Positions 42,799 through 53,766 of a DNA stretch of 64,000 nt are shown here, piece after piece (the stretch's first letter is position 1; every line of letters starts with the position of its first letter). The translations under genes were made by a program, and so were the position numbers. The stretch is from positions 413,550,787-413,614,786 of the forward strand of contig NC_053392.1 in NCBI RefSeq assembly GCF_905171765.1. Reading direction: 5' to 3'. The notes under the pieces are model-generated. The model saw nothing but the letters and a program-made list of their open reading frames with translations, had not been told where the DNA came from and searched no databases. The stretch is from Bufo bufo (taxonomy: Eukaryota > Chordata > Amphibia > Anura > Bufonidae).

Positions 42799-44042
42799 TC
42801 CTCAAAAGCCAACTTAATAGCCAAAAGTTCCCTGTTGCCAATATCATAGTTCCTTTCTGCAGTAGACAATTTCTTCGAAAAGAAAGCACACGGACGCCAT
42901 TCACCAGGGGACGGGCCCTGAGATAGTACCGCTCCCACCCCCACCTCTGATGCGTCAACCTCTACAATAAAAGGAAGCGAGACATCTGGCTGTACGAGAA
43001 TAGGGGCCGAGGTGAATCTCTCCTTCAGAGATGCAAAGGCAGTTTTGGCTGCATGTGACCATTTGGAAAAATCGGATCCCTTTCGGGTCATGTCCGTCAG
43101 TGGTTTGACCACCAAGGAATAGTTTTTTATAAACTTTCTATAAAAATTGGCAAACCCCAGGAAGCGTTGCAATGCCTTCAGGTTCTCAGGCAGATCCCAG
43201 TCTATAATCGCCCGGACTTTCTCTGGATCCATGCGGAAACCTGAATCTGACAACACATACCCCAGAAATGGCAGTTCTTTTACGGCGAACACACATTTTT
43301 CTAACTTAGCAAACAATTTGTTGGCCCTTAATATCTGCAGCACTTGTCTCACATGGATCTTATGTGTATCCAGATCCGGGGAATAGACCAGGATGTCATC
43401 AAGATATATCACAACAAATCTCCCGATAAGGTGACTAAAAATATTGTTGACAAAATGTTGGAATACCGCAGGCGCATTAGTAAGACCAAATGGCATGACC
43501 AGATTTTCATAATGCCCATCAGGAGTATTAAAAGCCGTCTTCCACTCATCCCCCTCTTTGATGCCAACCAGGTTATAGGCTCCTCTGAGATCCATTTTGG
43601 AGAACCATTTAGCACCAGCAACCTGATTAAAGAGGTCGGGAATGAGAGGAAGAGGATAGGGATCTCGGATAGTTATCCGGTTTAATTCCCGGAAATCCAG
43701 GCAAGGACGTAGGCCCCCATCTTTCTTTTTAACGAAAAAGAACCCTGCAGCCACAGGTGAAGAAGAGGGTCTTATGTGTCCCTTAGCCAAACTCTCCGAA
43801 ATATAATCTTTCATAGCCTTCCTCTCCGGGCCGGAAAGATTGTATAACCGGGTTTTAGGTAGTTTGGCCCCAGGTAGTAGATTAATCGGGCAATCATATG
43901 GACGATGAGGTGGTAACCCCTGACAACCCTTCTCAGAGAACACATCCATAAAATCTGACAGAAAGGCAGGTAAAGATGTTACAGAGAGTGTAGAGCACCT
44001 ACTACTCAAGCAGTTGTCCTTACAATGTTCACTCCACTCCAC
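42756..44042 (-). CDS. gypsy 2 reverse transcriptase and RNase H
   Basis: 428 codons. Fingers and palm run about residues 45-260, with [60 protein letters not shown] and active site YLDD at 213-216. The RNase H domain starts at [16 protein letters not shown] (about 361) with [20 protein letters not shown]. It ends prematurely at 42,756 where a frameshift separates the last RNase H strand. Upstream it is joined to the protease frame except for one TAG at 44,058. Confidence 0.96.
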   Translation of the reverse strand: MEWSEHCKDNCLSSRCSTLSVTSLPAFLSDFMDVFSEKGCQGLPPHRPYDCPINLLPGAKLPKTRLYNLSGPERKAMKDYISESLAKGHIRPSSSPVAAGFFFVKKKDGGLRPCLDFRELNRITIRDPYPLPLIPDLFNQVAGAKWFSKMDLRGAYNLVGIKEGDEWKTAFNTPDGHYENLVMPFGLTNAPAVFQHFVNNIFSHLIGRFVVIYLDDILVYSPDLDTHKIHVRQVLQILRANKLFAKLEKCVFAVKELPFLGYVLSDSGFRMDPEKVRAIIDWDLPENLKALQRFLGFANFYRKFIKNYSLVVKPLTDMTRKGSDFSKWSHAAKTAFASLKERFTSAPILVQPDVSLPFIVEVDASEVGVGAVLSQGPSPGEWRPCAFFSKKLSTAERNYDIGNRELLAIKLAFEEWRHFLEGAVHPVT

Positions 44043-44057
44043 AATCTCCCCGGCCTG

Positions 44058-44504
44058 CTAATCCACCACTGGATTGTGAGTCACCAGCCAGGGAAGCCGC
44101 AATCCCATAGGAGCCGGAAGACCGTCCAGGACATAACACGAGATATGCTCTTTATGGAGGTCTTCTACCTGCAGATGGATATTATGAATGATCTGAGTTA
44201 ACTCTTTCTGAGTAAGAGGGGAGGAGTCGATGGCAAAAACAGGAATAGTTCTGCGTATCAGTTCTGGAGTAAAACCCAGAGCCTGAGCAAACCGTGAATC
44301 CACCAAGTTGACCCCCGCCCCACTGTCCAAAAAGACGGAACAGATCTCAGTCTTATTGCCCGCCTCAACGGTATCGGACAACAAAAACTGAGACATGCGT
44401 ATGGAGGAAACGAATACTCCCAGACTGTTATCCTCCGCACAATCTGGGGACTCTAGTTTTCCGGCGGCTCCTTTGTTTGTGGTCTCTTGGGTTCTGAGGG
44501 ACAA
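44058..44504 (-). CDS. gypsy 2 aspartic protease
   Basis: Contains the active-site motif VFLDSGAGVNLVDSRFAQAL (DSG) and, downstream, LDGLPAPMGLRLPWLVTHNP, the ILGxxWL-type segment of retropepsins. It lies in the frame of the RT and is separated from it by a single TAG. The overlap with gag is in another frame. Confidence 0.88.
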   Translation of the reverse strand: MSLRTQETTNKGAAGKLESPDCAEDNSLGVFVSSIRMSQFLLSDTVEAGNKTEICSVFLDSGAGVNLVDSRFAQALGFTPELIRRTIPVFAIDSSPLTQKELTQIIHNIHLQVEDLHKEHISCYVLDGLPAPMGLRLPWLVTHNPVVD

Positions 44505-45303
44505 ACCTTACTAAATGACCCCTCCCCCCACAACGAAAACAAACCTCTGACCTACAGCGGAACTTAGGAGGATTTACCCGTCTAGTGGAGCCCCCTATTT
44601 GCATTGGTTCGACTGGATCATAACAAACCGATCCCTGCCCTATAGAGGCCTCCGTAAAATTTAATAGTCTCTCCCTGAGTCGTCTGTCGATTCTTATGGA
44701 CAGAGACATAGCAGCCTCCAGAGACCCAGGGACCTCGTATACCGCCAGCGCGTCTTTTAATTTTTCAGACAACCCCTGGCAGAACTGACTCCTAAGGGCC
44801 GAGTCGTTCCATAACGTATAAGTAGCCCACCTACGGAATTCGGAACAATATAGTTCAGCAGACCGGTTCTCTTGCCGAAGTCTACGTAGCTTAGACTCAG
44901 CCAGTGAGACCCTGTCCGGGTCATCATATACGAGACCCAGGGCTTCAAAAAACTCCTCCACTAATTGTAAGGCCAGAGAGTCTGATGGTAGGGAGAAAGC
45001 CCAAGCCTGCGGATCTCCTTGCAGGAGAGAAATTACAATACCCACCCGTTGTTCCTCACTGCCGGAGGATCTAGGGCGTAACCTGAAGAACAATTTGCAA
45101 GCTTCTCTGAAGGTTACAAATTGGTCTCTCCCTCCTGAGAACCTATCAGGTAAAGCCACTTTTGGCTCAGAAGTACCTTGGTTTCCCGTAGCAACGGTGG
45201 AACCCAAGGATGGCTGCTGCTGCTGCAGCACTGTTGCTTTTAATCCTGCCACTTCAAGGGATAATCCCTGTAATTGTTTCGCCAAAACCGTAACCGGATC
45301 CAT
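44428..45303 (-). CDS. gypsy 2 gag
   Basis: The preferred start is MDPVTVLAKQLQGLSLEV at 45,303 rather than the ATG 33 bases upstream, because the family protein begins MDP or MEP. The capsid-like part includes LPDRFSGGRDQFVTFREACK, GDPQAWAFSLPSD and WATYTLWNDSALRSQFCQGL, resembling Sushi-type gag from which mammalian PEG10/RTL genes derive. A zinc knuckle begins CFRCGGRGHLVRF but the last Cys is replaced by Val, where the frame leaves the protease frame at about 44,503-44,505 (run of three A on the plus strand). One short indel there would explain both changes. Confidence 0.93.
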   Translation of the reverse strand: MDPVTVLAKQLQGLSLEVAGLKATVLQQQQPSLGSTVATGNQGTSEPKVALPDRFSGGRDQFVTFREACKLFFRLRPRSSGSEEQRVGIVISLLQGDPQAWAFSLPSDSLALQLVEEFFEALGLVYDDPDRVSLAESKLRRLRQENRSAELYCSEFRRWATYTLWNDSALRSQFCQGLSEKLKDALAVYEVPGSLEAAMSLSIRIDRRLRERLLNFTEASIGQGSVCYDPVEPMQIGGSTRRVNPPKFRCRSEVCFRCGGRGHLVRFVPQNPRDHKQRSRRKTRVPRLCGG

Positions 45304-45397
45304 AGTGGAACAGAAAAATACAAAGCAAAACAGCAAGCAAAAAAAAAAAGAAAAGGAAATGTCACTTTTTTTTTTTTTTTTAAAAGGCCAGATATAC

Positions 45398-46046
45398 TGT
45401 CACGACCGCTACCCCAGCAGCAGTCGTGTCGCACCAGACAGAGGGGAAGGGGGACCCTTATCTACGGATGGGAATAGTATGGCCACCCCTGACTAACCCT
45501 AAGCTGGCACCTGTCTGCCCTGATACCCTAGACGGGGTGTGAACCCGTGCGGCGAGCAGGATGCCTAAACCCTCAGTCACCCTAAAAAGGCCTAGAGTGG
45601 GGAAAGGTTGATGGGAGCACTAGTCACCATCACTCATGTCTAGGAGAACAGCAGGGGAAGACAGCAACAAACAAACTATATCAGAGATAGACTTATCCAG
45701 TCACGAGCAGAGAAGGCGATCCCAATCACGACAGTCCACGCCGGACAAGAGCTCCACAGCAACACCATCAAACGATCTCCTTCAAAGGTCAGAATAGAAC
45801 TGGAAGTAAGGACTATATCTGGCAATGACTGCAAGTGAAAGTGAAACTAATATAGTAGCTGGGAGTGGCAGACAGGACTCACCTGAGAAGGATGCCTACA
45901 AACTCCCAGTCAGGACAAAAAGGTTCACAAGGCAAAACCCAGATGACATACCCTGAACCACAGAGCAAACTCACAAGCTATCGCGAGTAGCAAGTCGCTG
46001 CGACCTTCTCCTCCCAGACCTGTCTGGATCAGTCACAGTCGTGACA
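45398..46046 (-). repeat. gypsy 2 5' LTR
   Basis: 649 bp, 38 bp longer than the 3' LTR through a segment at 45,662-45,700. On the minus strand it is followed by tatatctggcctttt and a poly-A run of over 15 bases before gag. I could not assign a tRNA primer site with confidence. Confidence 0.95.
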
Positions 46047-46621
46047 GGTGGGCTCTGAGTGTCCGGAGTCCACCCGTACAGGGAGGGGTACTGTCACCGC
46101 CAGTTCTGTGAGAAGGTCTGTTAGACGTTCTTCTCTACCTCTTGCATGACGTTCTTTGTTTTGGTTTCACTTTGTCATCTCCTTTCCTTCTCCCAGCTGT
46201 CACCTATTTACACTAATTATCTCCCTTTATATTCCCTCCCATACTGCCTCACTTTGCGGTTTATACTTCTTCCTGGATGAGTTGTTCACTGCTGGAGGCT
46301 GCTACTGCTGATTCCTCAGATAAGTCTTTTTCCTTTATTTGTGTTTCCTTTCTGGCTTGATTCTAGGTGACCCTGACTCCGCCCGTATTAAGTGCAGTGA
46401 GCCGGTGGTCGTGTCCCCTCACTTATATAGGGTTTTCAGGTGTCACACAGTATTAGGTACGTGGGCATGCAATCATCTACCATAAAACCCTTTGCATGGG
46501 CATAGCAGTCAGGGAGAGCTCTAGGGGTTTATAGGGCTCACCCATATGCTCCTTAGTTTGGGATCAAGCCAGTCGGATGTTTATTTATAAGTTCCAGCTT
46601 TCTGCAACACCATCCGTGACA
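46047..46621 (+). mobile_element. gypsy 1, right portion with 3' LTR
   Basis: After the GGTGG duplication the gypsy 1 frame resumes with SECPESTRTGRGT. The polypurine tract AGGGAGGGGTAC precedes the 3' LTR 46,092-46,621 (530 bp, TGTCACCGCC to ATCCGTGACA). Beyond it lies L1 sequence. The 5' LTR is not in the window, so age cannot be read from LTR divergence. Confidence 0.93.
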
Positions 46622-48042
46622 ATAACCTATCAAGATCTAAAAAATGAATATGCAATGGGGAATAGAGATTTGAGCTTCTTTTATTTACAATTAAAACAAG
46701 CCCTACGAGCAGAGATAATTAAGGGAACTCAAATTGCTCCCCTTCCTATCACGGCTGTATGTGAGCAACAATAGTATACACAGTAAAAGAGCTACTGACC
46801 GGACCCAAACTAGGGAGGATAAAGGGTGACCCCTGTCAGACCCTCAAAGCTCTCCCTACGCTGCTAAGCACATGCCCGGATCCAAATGGCGGAACGAGGC
46901 ATGCCCACGTACCTAAGACTAATGACCACTGTAACCCCTACAATAGTGGAAGGGGCACGGCCACCGGTGCCCTACTCAGTATATGGAGGGAACCGTGGCC
47001 ACCTCAGATCCAGTCAGAAAATGATCTGGTACACAACAATGTCTGTACACTTAGCTGAAGGTGTTGCAGCCGCAGAGAAGACTTATCCAAGGACAGCTGG
47101 CAATATCCGGAGTGCTTGCTGCAGCAGAACACAGGTCCAGTGAACTGATAGCTACAAGTGAAGATACTAAAGCAAGAGCTACAACTGAAATGAGAACTAT
47201 AATCCACGCCCTACAATAGGAGGAGGCGTGATATAAAGAGAGGGAAATCAAACGCATGAGGAACAGCTGGGAGGAAGGAAACCAAAAGTAAACAGAGCAG
47301 TGAGAACTCCTCCCAGCTCTAGTAGTGACATCATCACAGGGGTGGAGAAACAGAGCTGTGAGAACGTCCCAAAGCGCTGGTAGTGACACTTCCACGACCT
47401 CTAGTTAATATCTATAACATGGTGCCCGGGAGGAAACTGATCTCCAAAATATATGGAAGTTTGTTGAATCAGAAGACAATAGAGCCGTTAATTCTTTAAA
47501 CTATAGATGGCAAGAAACTCTTAATTTGCAACAGGGAAGAATTTTGGGAAAAGGCCATACAGTCTAAAAACAGGGTATCAAAAAATTTCTCCCATAGAAT
47601 TACCCGATTTAATATAGTATACCATCTATATTACTCCCCTAAGATCTTAATGAAATATTACAAAACCAAACAATTTAGTTGTAAAAAATGTGGGGAGGAA
47701 GGTGCAGACGATATCCATATATTGTGGTCATGTACAAAGATCCAAGGGTTCTGGGGGAAGGTAAATGAAAAAATAGATAAATATCAGCTATTTAAAATCC
47801 CTCCCTGCCTTGAGGTATGTATTTTGGGGGTAATGGAGAAAAGAGATTCTAATAAAGATCGAGAAATAGCATCTAAACTATTATTTTTTGCAAGGAAATG
47901 TATTGTGGCACATTGGGGAGATAGAGTGGTACCAACTATTAGGGAGTGGGAGAATCTCATTAGACTATTACTTGTTAGAGAGGAATTCCATTTGATGTCA
48001 ATCAAGAACAAAGATTTGTTAAAAAAGAAGTGGTTGGAGTAA
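46622..48042 (+). pseudogene. Tx1/L1-like ORF2 C-terminal region
   Basis: Frame ITYQDLKNEYAMGNRDLSFF, FYLQLKQALRAEIIKGTQIA is split by a solo LTR (46,747-47,388). Once that and one 5-bp duplicate are set aside, the frame runs straight on (APLPRPLVNIYNMVPGRKLI). Then come one stop and a shift near 47,500, RITRFNIVYHLYYSPKILMK, a Cys-His knuckle CKKCGEEGADDIHILWSC and FWGKVNEKIDKYQLF, ending KKKWLE at 48,042. The C-terminal CCHC knuckle is typical of L1 ORF2. Its 3' end (tttaataaaagac) is near 48,200. The RT domain itself is not in the window. Confidence 0.88.
46747..47388 (-). mobile_element. solo gypsy-type LTR in L1
   Basis: Flanked by a perfect 5-bp duplication CTTCC (46,742-46,746 and 47,389-47,393). 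On the minus strand it runs TGTCACTACC to GCCGTGATA, i.e. a TG..CA terminus with one end mutated to TA. 642 bp, no internal region. The L1 reading frame is in register on both sides, confirming the boundaries. Confidence 0.92.
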
Positions 48043-48271
48043 TGGGCTTGGCTGGGGAGGTAGGCGAGCGGGGGCTTTTTTTTTAGGGTGGGTTGGGGGG
48101 AATGGGGATATGACGAGGAAAATTCATATAAAGGTCAATAAGGGGAAAAATGACTGATAAATAATGATACTTGTATGTATGAAACAAAAATTTAATAAAA
48201 GACACTGGTCAGATTTGCAAAAAATGGACTGGTCCTTAAGGTGAAATAAGGCTGTGTCCTGAAGGGGTTAA
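48043..48271. other. L1 3' tail and Kolobok-like right end
   Basis: L1 untranslated tail (G-rich, then AT-rich, ending near 48,200) abuts cactggtcagatttgcaaaa, ggtccttaaggtgaa and gtgtcctgaagggg, the right end of the TTAA-flanked element. The same right-end sequence occurs at 27,790-27,860 to the left of the L1. Confidence 0.65.
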
Positions 48272-48375
48272 AAAATCATCTGTTCCATTGGTGGGAGAAA
48301 TAAACCCATTTTTGGTGATGAAAAACCGCTGCTCTGCATAAGTGACAGGGAATAAAATTTCAAAAATTCGTCTTT
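48272..48375 (+). repeat. hAT 91-bp repeat, resumed
   Basis: atcatctgttccattggtgg, gaaaaaccgctgctctgcataa and gtgacagggaataaaattt continue the repeat series broken at 25,065. Confidence 0.75.
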
Positions 48376-48377
48376 AA

Positions 48378-48742
48378 TTGACGCGCGCCCCCTCCTTTCA
48401 TTCGATGCTTCAACTTTAACAACTTGTCCCACATTTCCGCTCGATCACATTGGAGCCATTGACCTCCCTTGGATGTGGTATCTCTTTCTCACGCTCTCCG
48501 GTGTGGAAACCTGATTCACCGTTAACCATGATCAACATGGTAGGCGCAGAAAAGAACATCGAAAGTTGATTGAGAAGATATCCAAATGGATGGTGGATGT
48601 CAGGGGGATGTGCGAGCAGGCAGAAGTTATCTAGAGTCAACAAAGCGGCAGCAGGGCCTCTCCTGTCTAACGTTTCCTAATCCAAAATACCCCAGTGACA
48701 TTCCCTTTATCGTCACTACCTCCCGGAGTCGGGAGTGGGTAA
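48378..48742 (-). pseudogene. 18S rRNA-derived segment, antisense copy 1 (in a hAT)
   Basis: On the minus strand the order of conserved 18S words is gactctagataac, tcaactttcgatg, ctaccatg, ggagagcgtgagaaag and ccacatccaaggg-like, as in the 5' domain of vertebrate 18S between helix 8 and the caaattaccca region. Many substitutions and a roughly 75-base insertion after the ccaagg word show it is not functional. The following copy shares the insertion. Confidence 0.85.
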
Positions 48743-48990
48743 TTGTCGCGCGCCCCCTCCTTTACTTGGAAGCTTCGGCTGCAATAATTTGTCCCACTTT
48801 TCCGCTCGATCACATTTAATTTCATACATTGACCTCCCTTGGATGTGGTCTCCCTTTCTCACGCTCTCACTCCAGTGTGGAACCCTGTTTCGCCGCTAAC
48901 CGTGATCAACATGGTAGGCGCAGAAAAGAACAACGAAAGTTGATAGAGATGATATCCAACTGGATCGTGGACATCACGGGGATGTGCGAC
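48697..48990 (-). pseudogene. 18S rRNA-derived segment, antisense copy 2 (in a hAT)
   Basis: Second copy, about 367 bases from the first. The minus strand reads gtcgcacatccccgtg, tatcaactttcg, gcctaccatg, cgtgagaaagggagacc, catccaaggg, then the same insertion, then caattacccactcccgac and gggaggtagtgacga (reverse of 48,711-48,745). It joins hAT transposase sequence (acatggtggagcag) at about 48,988. Confidence 0.88.
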
Positions 48991-49172
48991 ATGGTGGAGC
49001 AGTGTGCACATGCCTACATGTACTGACTGATGGGTCTGCCCCTTCAACTTCTGGGTCTCCAAATTGGGCACATGGCCTGAGCTTGCCCTTTATGCCTTGG
49101 AGGTGCTGGCCTGCCCTGCAGCCAGTGTATTGTCTGAACGTTTGTTTAGCATGACTGGAGGGGGTTATCACA
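48990..49172 (+). pseudogene. hAT dimerisation-domain fragment
   Basis: Starts at the acatggtggagcagtgtg word equivalent to 24,150, and reads FNFWVSKLGTWPELALYALE, VLACPAASVLSERLFSMTGG, the hATC signature, then breaks. Unlike the copy ending at 24,238 it retains the segment deleted there, so it is a separate or duplicated 3' end. Confidence 0.88.
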
Positions 49173-49618
49173 GGTTTTGGGGTGTACCCTCATTTAAACA
49201 AAAAAATTAAATTAAAATTAAAACCAAAAACCAGTGTTGGCTACCTCCTCCTCCTCTTCCACCTACACTGCCACATCCACCGCCTCCTCAACCTCCTACT
49301 CCATATGGACCTCGTCCTCCTAGATCAAGATTATTTTTTATTATTTTTATGTATTTTGTTATTTGAAGTCATATCCCTATCCACATTTGTTTGCAGAGTA
49401 CTTGCCATGCTCTTAACCACATTTTGATGCCATTTGCAGCCCTCTAGCCCTTTCCATGACTTTTTTTAGAGCCATTTTAGTGCTTCAAAGTTCGGGTCCC
49501 TATTGACTTCAATGGGGTTTGGGTTCGGGGTCAAGTTCGGGTCCCGAACTCAAACTTTTTTGTGAAGTTCAGCCAAACCCGTCGAAACCGAACATTCAGG
49601 TGTCCACTCAACTCTATT
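49173..49618 (+). mobile_element. hAT 3' end with terminal repeat
   Basis: Repeats the 3' non-coding segment of 24,320-24,500 (ggggtgtaccctcatttaaa, catatggacctc), then palindromic gttcgggtcccgaac sequence and the tip aggtgtccactcaactctat, the complement of TAGAGTTGAGTGGACACC. The outer 8 bases do not match the left flank at 19,761-19,768. Confidence 0.75.
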
Positions 49619-50110
49619 CCTGACAAATTACTTTGTCACGAAGAGCATTTTTTTGTAAGTAGCGGGTGCAATGACAGGGAGCTGCGATAGTGCCGCCCCC
49701 GTCATTGTACCTCTCAGATGCCGTGTTCATACATGATTGCGGCATCTGAGTATAAAATTAACAATACATTTTTTTGAGCAAATTTACTGCCTCCCATTTG
49801 CTTGCGTCGGGCCGGCCACCGCCATCTTGCTTAAAGATCTCGGCTAAAATCCTGTGCGGCGCGAGATTACGTCTTCACGCCGGCTGGCGTGGTGACGTAT
49901 GACGTCATCATGCCGGCCAGCGTTATGATGTATTCTCGCACCATATGGGATTTCGGCTGAGATCTTCAAGGTAGATGGAGGCTGGTGTCCCGTCGCGAGC
50001 AAATGGAGGAGGTAAGTTTTAATTTTTTTTGTTTTTTATACTATTTCAGGTTAAATCGATTCGCTGACATGCACAAGGAAATTTGCTTCTAGGCTAATCA
50101 AATTTATCCT
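49619..50110. repeat. fold-back MITE-like sequence
   Basis: Arms around a centre near 49,893 carry ctcccatttgct/agcaaatggagg, gccatcttgc/gtagatgg and agatctcggctaaaatc/gatttcggctgagatct. Ends are not sharply defined. Confidence 0.6.
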
Positions 50111-51858
<1,748 letters not shown>

Positions 51859-53281
51859 TAGTGTTGAGCGCGAATATTCGAATTGCGAATTTTTTTCTCG
51901 AATATCGCAATTTCGAGATTTCGCGAATATTTAGAATATCGTTCTATATATTCGCGAAATCGAATATTCGTTTTTTTTCTTTTTTTTTTATTATATTTTT
52001 TTCTTTCCACTTCCCTAAAGTTGTTCTTACCTGTCCTTTGGATTCCTGGCTTCCTGGCTGCTCCAGTCAGTGGCGTTTTCAACTTACTGCTATATTCCAT
52101 ATTAGCTAAATTACAATCTAATCTATATGTGTATTTTACGAAATTTCGCAATAGTCGCAATTGCGATGCGAGTAATATAACACGAAATATTCGCATGAAG
52201 ATTTCAACTTAGCACTGCTATACTCCATATTCTAGCCTAATATGGAATATAGCTGTGCTAAGTTAGCACTGCTATATTCCATATTAGGCTAGAATATGGA
52301 GTATAGCAGTGCTAAGTTGAAATCTTCATGCGAATATTTCGTGTTATATTAGTCGCATCGCAATTTCGACTTTTTCAAATGTTCTTAATATTGCTCTAAC
52401 TTCGTCTTTTAGAAATTTCGTAATATTGCTCTAACTTCGTCTCTTAGAATATTACGAATATTCTAAAAGACGAAGTTAGAGCAATATTACGAAATTTCGT
52501 AAAATACACATATAGATTGTAATTTAGCTAATATAGTGCTATAATCCCTTTTTTTTCCTGTAATTTTTTTTTGCCTCTTCTGAACTTAAGTTTTGTAAAA
52601 TATGTACACTATTAAAAATTATTACTATAGCAGTATATTAGCTTAAATACAATCTATGTGTATTTTACGAAATTTTGTAATATTGCTCTAACTTCGTCTT
52701 TTAGAATATTACGAATATTCTAAAAGACGAAGTTAGAGCAATATTAAGAACATTTTCAAAAGTCGAAATTGCGATGCGAGTAATATAACACGAAATAGTC
52801 GCATGAAGATTTCAACTTAGCACAGCTATATTCCATATTCTAGCCTAATATGGAATATAGCAGTGCTAACTTAGCACAGCTATATTCCATATTAGGCTAG
52901 AATATGGAATATAGCAGTGCTAAGTTTAAATCTTCATGCGACTATTTCGTGTTATATTACTCGCATCGCAATTTCGACTTTTGCAAATGTTCTTAATATT
53001 GCTCTAACTTCGTCTTTTAGAATATTCGTAATATTCTAAGAGACGAAGTTAGAGCAATATTACGAAATTTCGTAAAATACACATATTAGCCTAGCCATAG
53101 TCATTAGCATAGGAACGTTGCCTTATACTATCAAGATAAATTTTCGCAATATGCGAAAAAATAATTTCGCGATAATTGGAATAATTGCGAATATTCGATT
53201 TCGACGAATATAACACGAATATTCATGCGAATATTCGCGAAATATCGCGAAATCGAATATGGCACCTCCCGCTCATCACTA
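51859..53281. mobile_element. AT-rich fold-back hAT, non-autonomous
   Basis: Tips TAGTGTTGAGCGCGAATATT and GCTCATCACTA are inverted, with a perfect 8-bp duplication CTCAGCAT (51,851-51,858 and 53,282-53,289). 1,423 bp. Internally a long palindrome (tattccatattaggctagaa, cttcatgcgaatatttcgtg, taacttcgtcttttagaata and complements) is present at least twice in tandem, giving several nested hairpins. Short ORFs inside mirror each other. Confidence 0.93.
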
Positions 53282-53289
53282 CTCAGCAT

Positions 53290-53680
53290 ATGGGGATGGT
53301 ATTCGGGATCTACTAGTCTTTGTGGACATCCTCTTTACAACCCTCTTGTTGACCTGCACAACCAGTATCTGGGAGTTCATACTGCGCCACTATCTGTATT
53401 GCTATCAATGACCTATCACCCAGCCGTGCAAGCCTGGTGACATCAGTGCAGAACTGTATATACATAAGATAAATACATTCAATAAACCAATACAGAATAC
53501 ATTCAACTGGACATCTCTGGAGATACTATACAGTTATGGTGGCAAGGAAATTTTCTAGGGCATGTACTCTCACCACTAAAATGGATTTTTTTTTTTACTT
53601 GGGACTCCAGCTCTTGAAAGAGAGCACCATTGCTTTGGTTGCAGGTCAGTATTGGTTCCCTTAGCAGGAAGGAGTTTTAA
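53290..53680. other. non-coding sequence
   Basis: Continuation of the sequence into which the hAT inserted. No domain or repeat recognised. aataaaccaata near 53,482 is poly(A)-signal-like only by chance. Confidence 0.35.
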
Positions 53681-53766
53681 CCCCTTCAGGACCCTGCCAT
53701 TTTTCACCTTAAGGATCAGGCCGTTTGTTGGAAATTTCACATGTGTCACTTTATGTGGTAATAACT
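53681..53766. mobile_element. Kolobok-like end fragment
   Basis: aaccccttcaggaccctgcc, caccttaaggatcaggcc and gtgtcactttatgtggtaataa match the ends at 56,836-56,930. It is cut by the hAT tip at 53,767. Confidence 0.7.

Larger units (their letters stand above)
40532..46046 (-). mobile_element. Ty3/gypsy chromovirus 2, nearly full length, young
   Basis: Two LTRs (40,532-41,142 and 45,398-46,046), both starting TGTCACGACC and ending GTGACA or ATGACA, bound a 4.25-kb internal region coded on the minus strand in the order gag, protease, RT-RNase H, integrase, chromodomain. A perfect 5-bp duplication GGTGG (40,527-40,531, 46,047-46,051) lies in gypsy 1. The LTRs show about five substitutions over 610 aligned bases and one 38-bp indel. 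The domain set and gag type resemble the Sushi-like chromoviruses of vertebrates. Confidence 0.97.
25066..48271. mobile_element. TTAA-flanked (Kolobok-type) insertion expanded by nested elements to about 23 kb
   Basis: The left boundary reads TTAA then CCTCTTCAGGACAC. The right boundary reads GTGTCCTGAAGGGG then TTAA. The 14-base tips match at 13 positions in inverted orientation, and the sequences outside join in register with the 91-bp hAT repeat (gaaatttt | aaaaatcatctgtt). Everything between, including LINE, hAT, PLE and gypsy elements, is therefore most simply nested in one TTAA insertion. The subterminal sequences at the two ends differ, which leaves room for a composite of two related MITEs. 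Confidence 0.6.

Noticed and set aside
48378..48990. Functional rRNA gene
   Set aside because: Only a short 5'-domain portion of 18S is present, with many substitutions and an insertion, in a transposon context.
19761..49623. A single hAT from 19,769 to 49,618 with matching 8-bp duplications
   Set aside because: The 8-base flanks tcggacac and ttcctgac do not match and the hATC region is present twice, so I did not claim one element with both ends.
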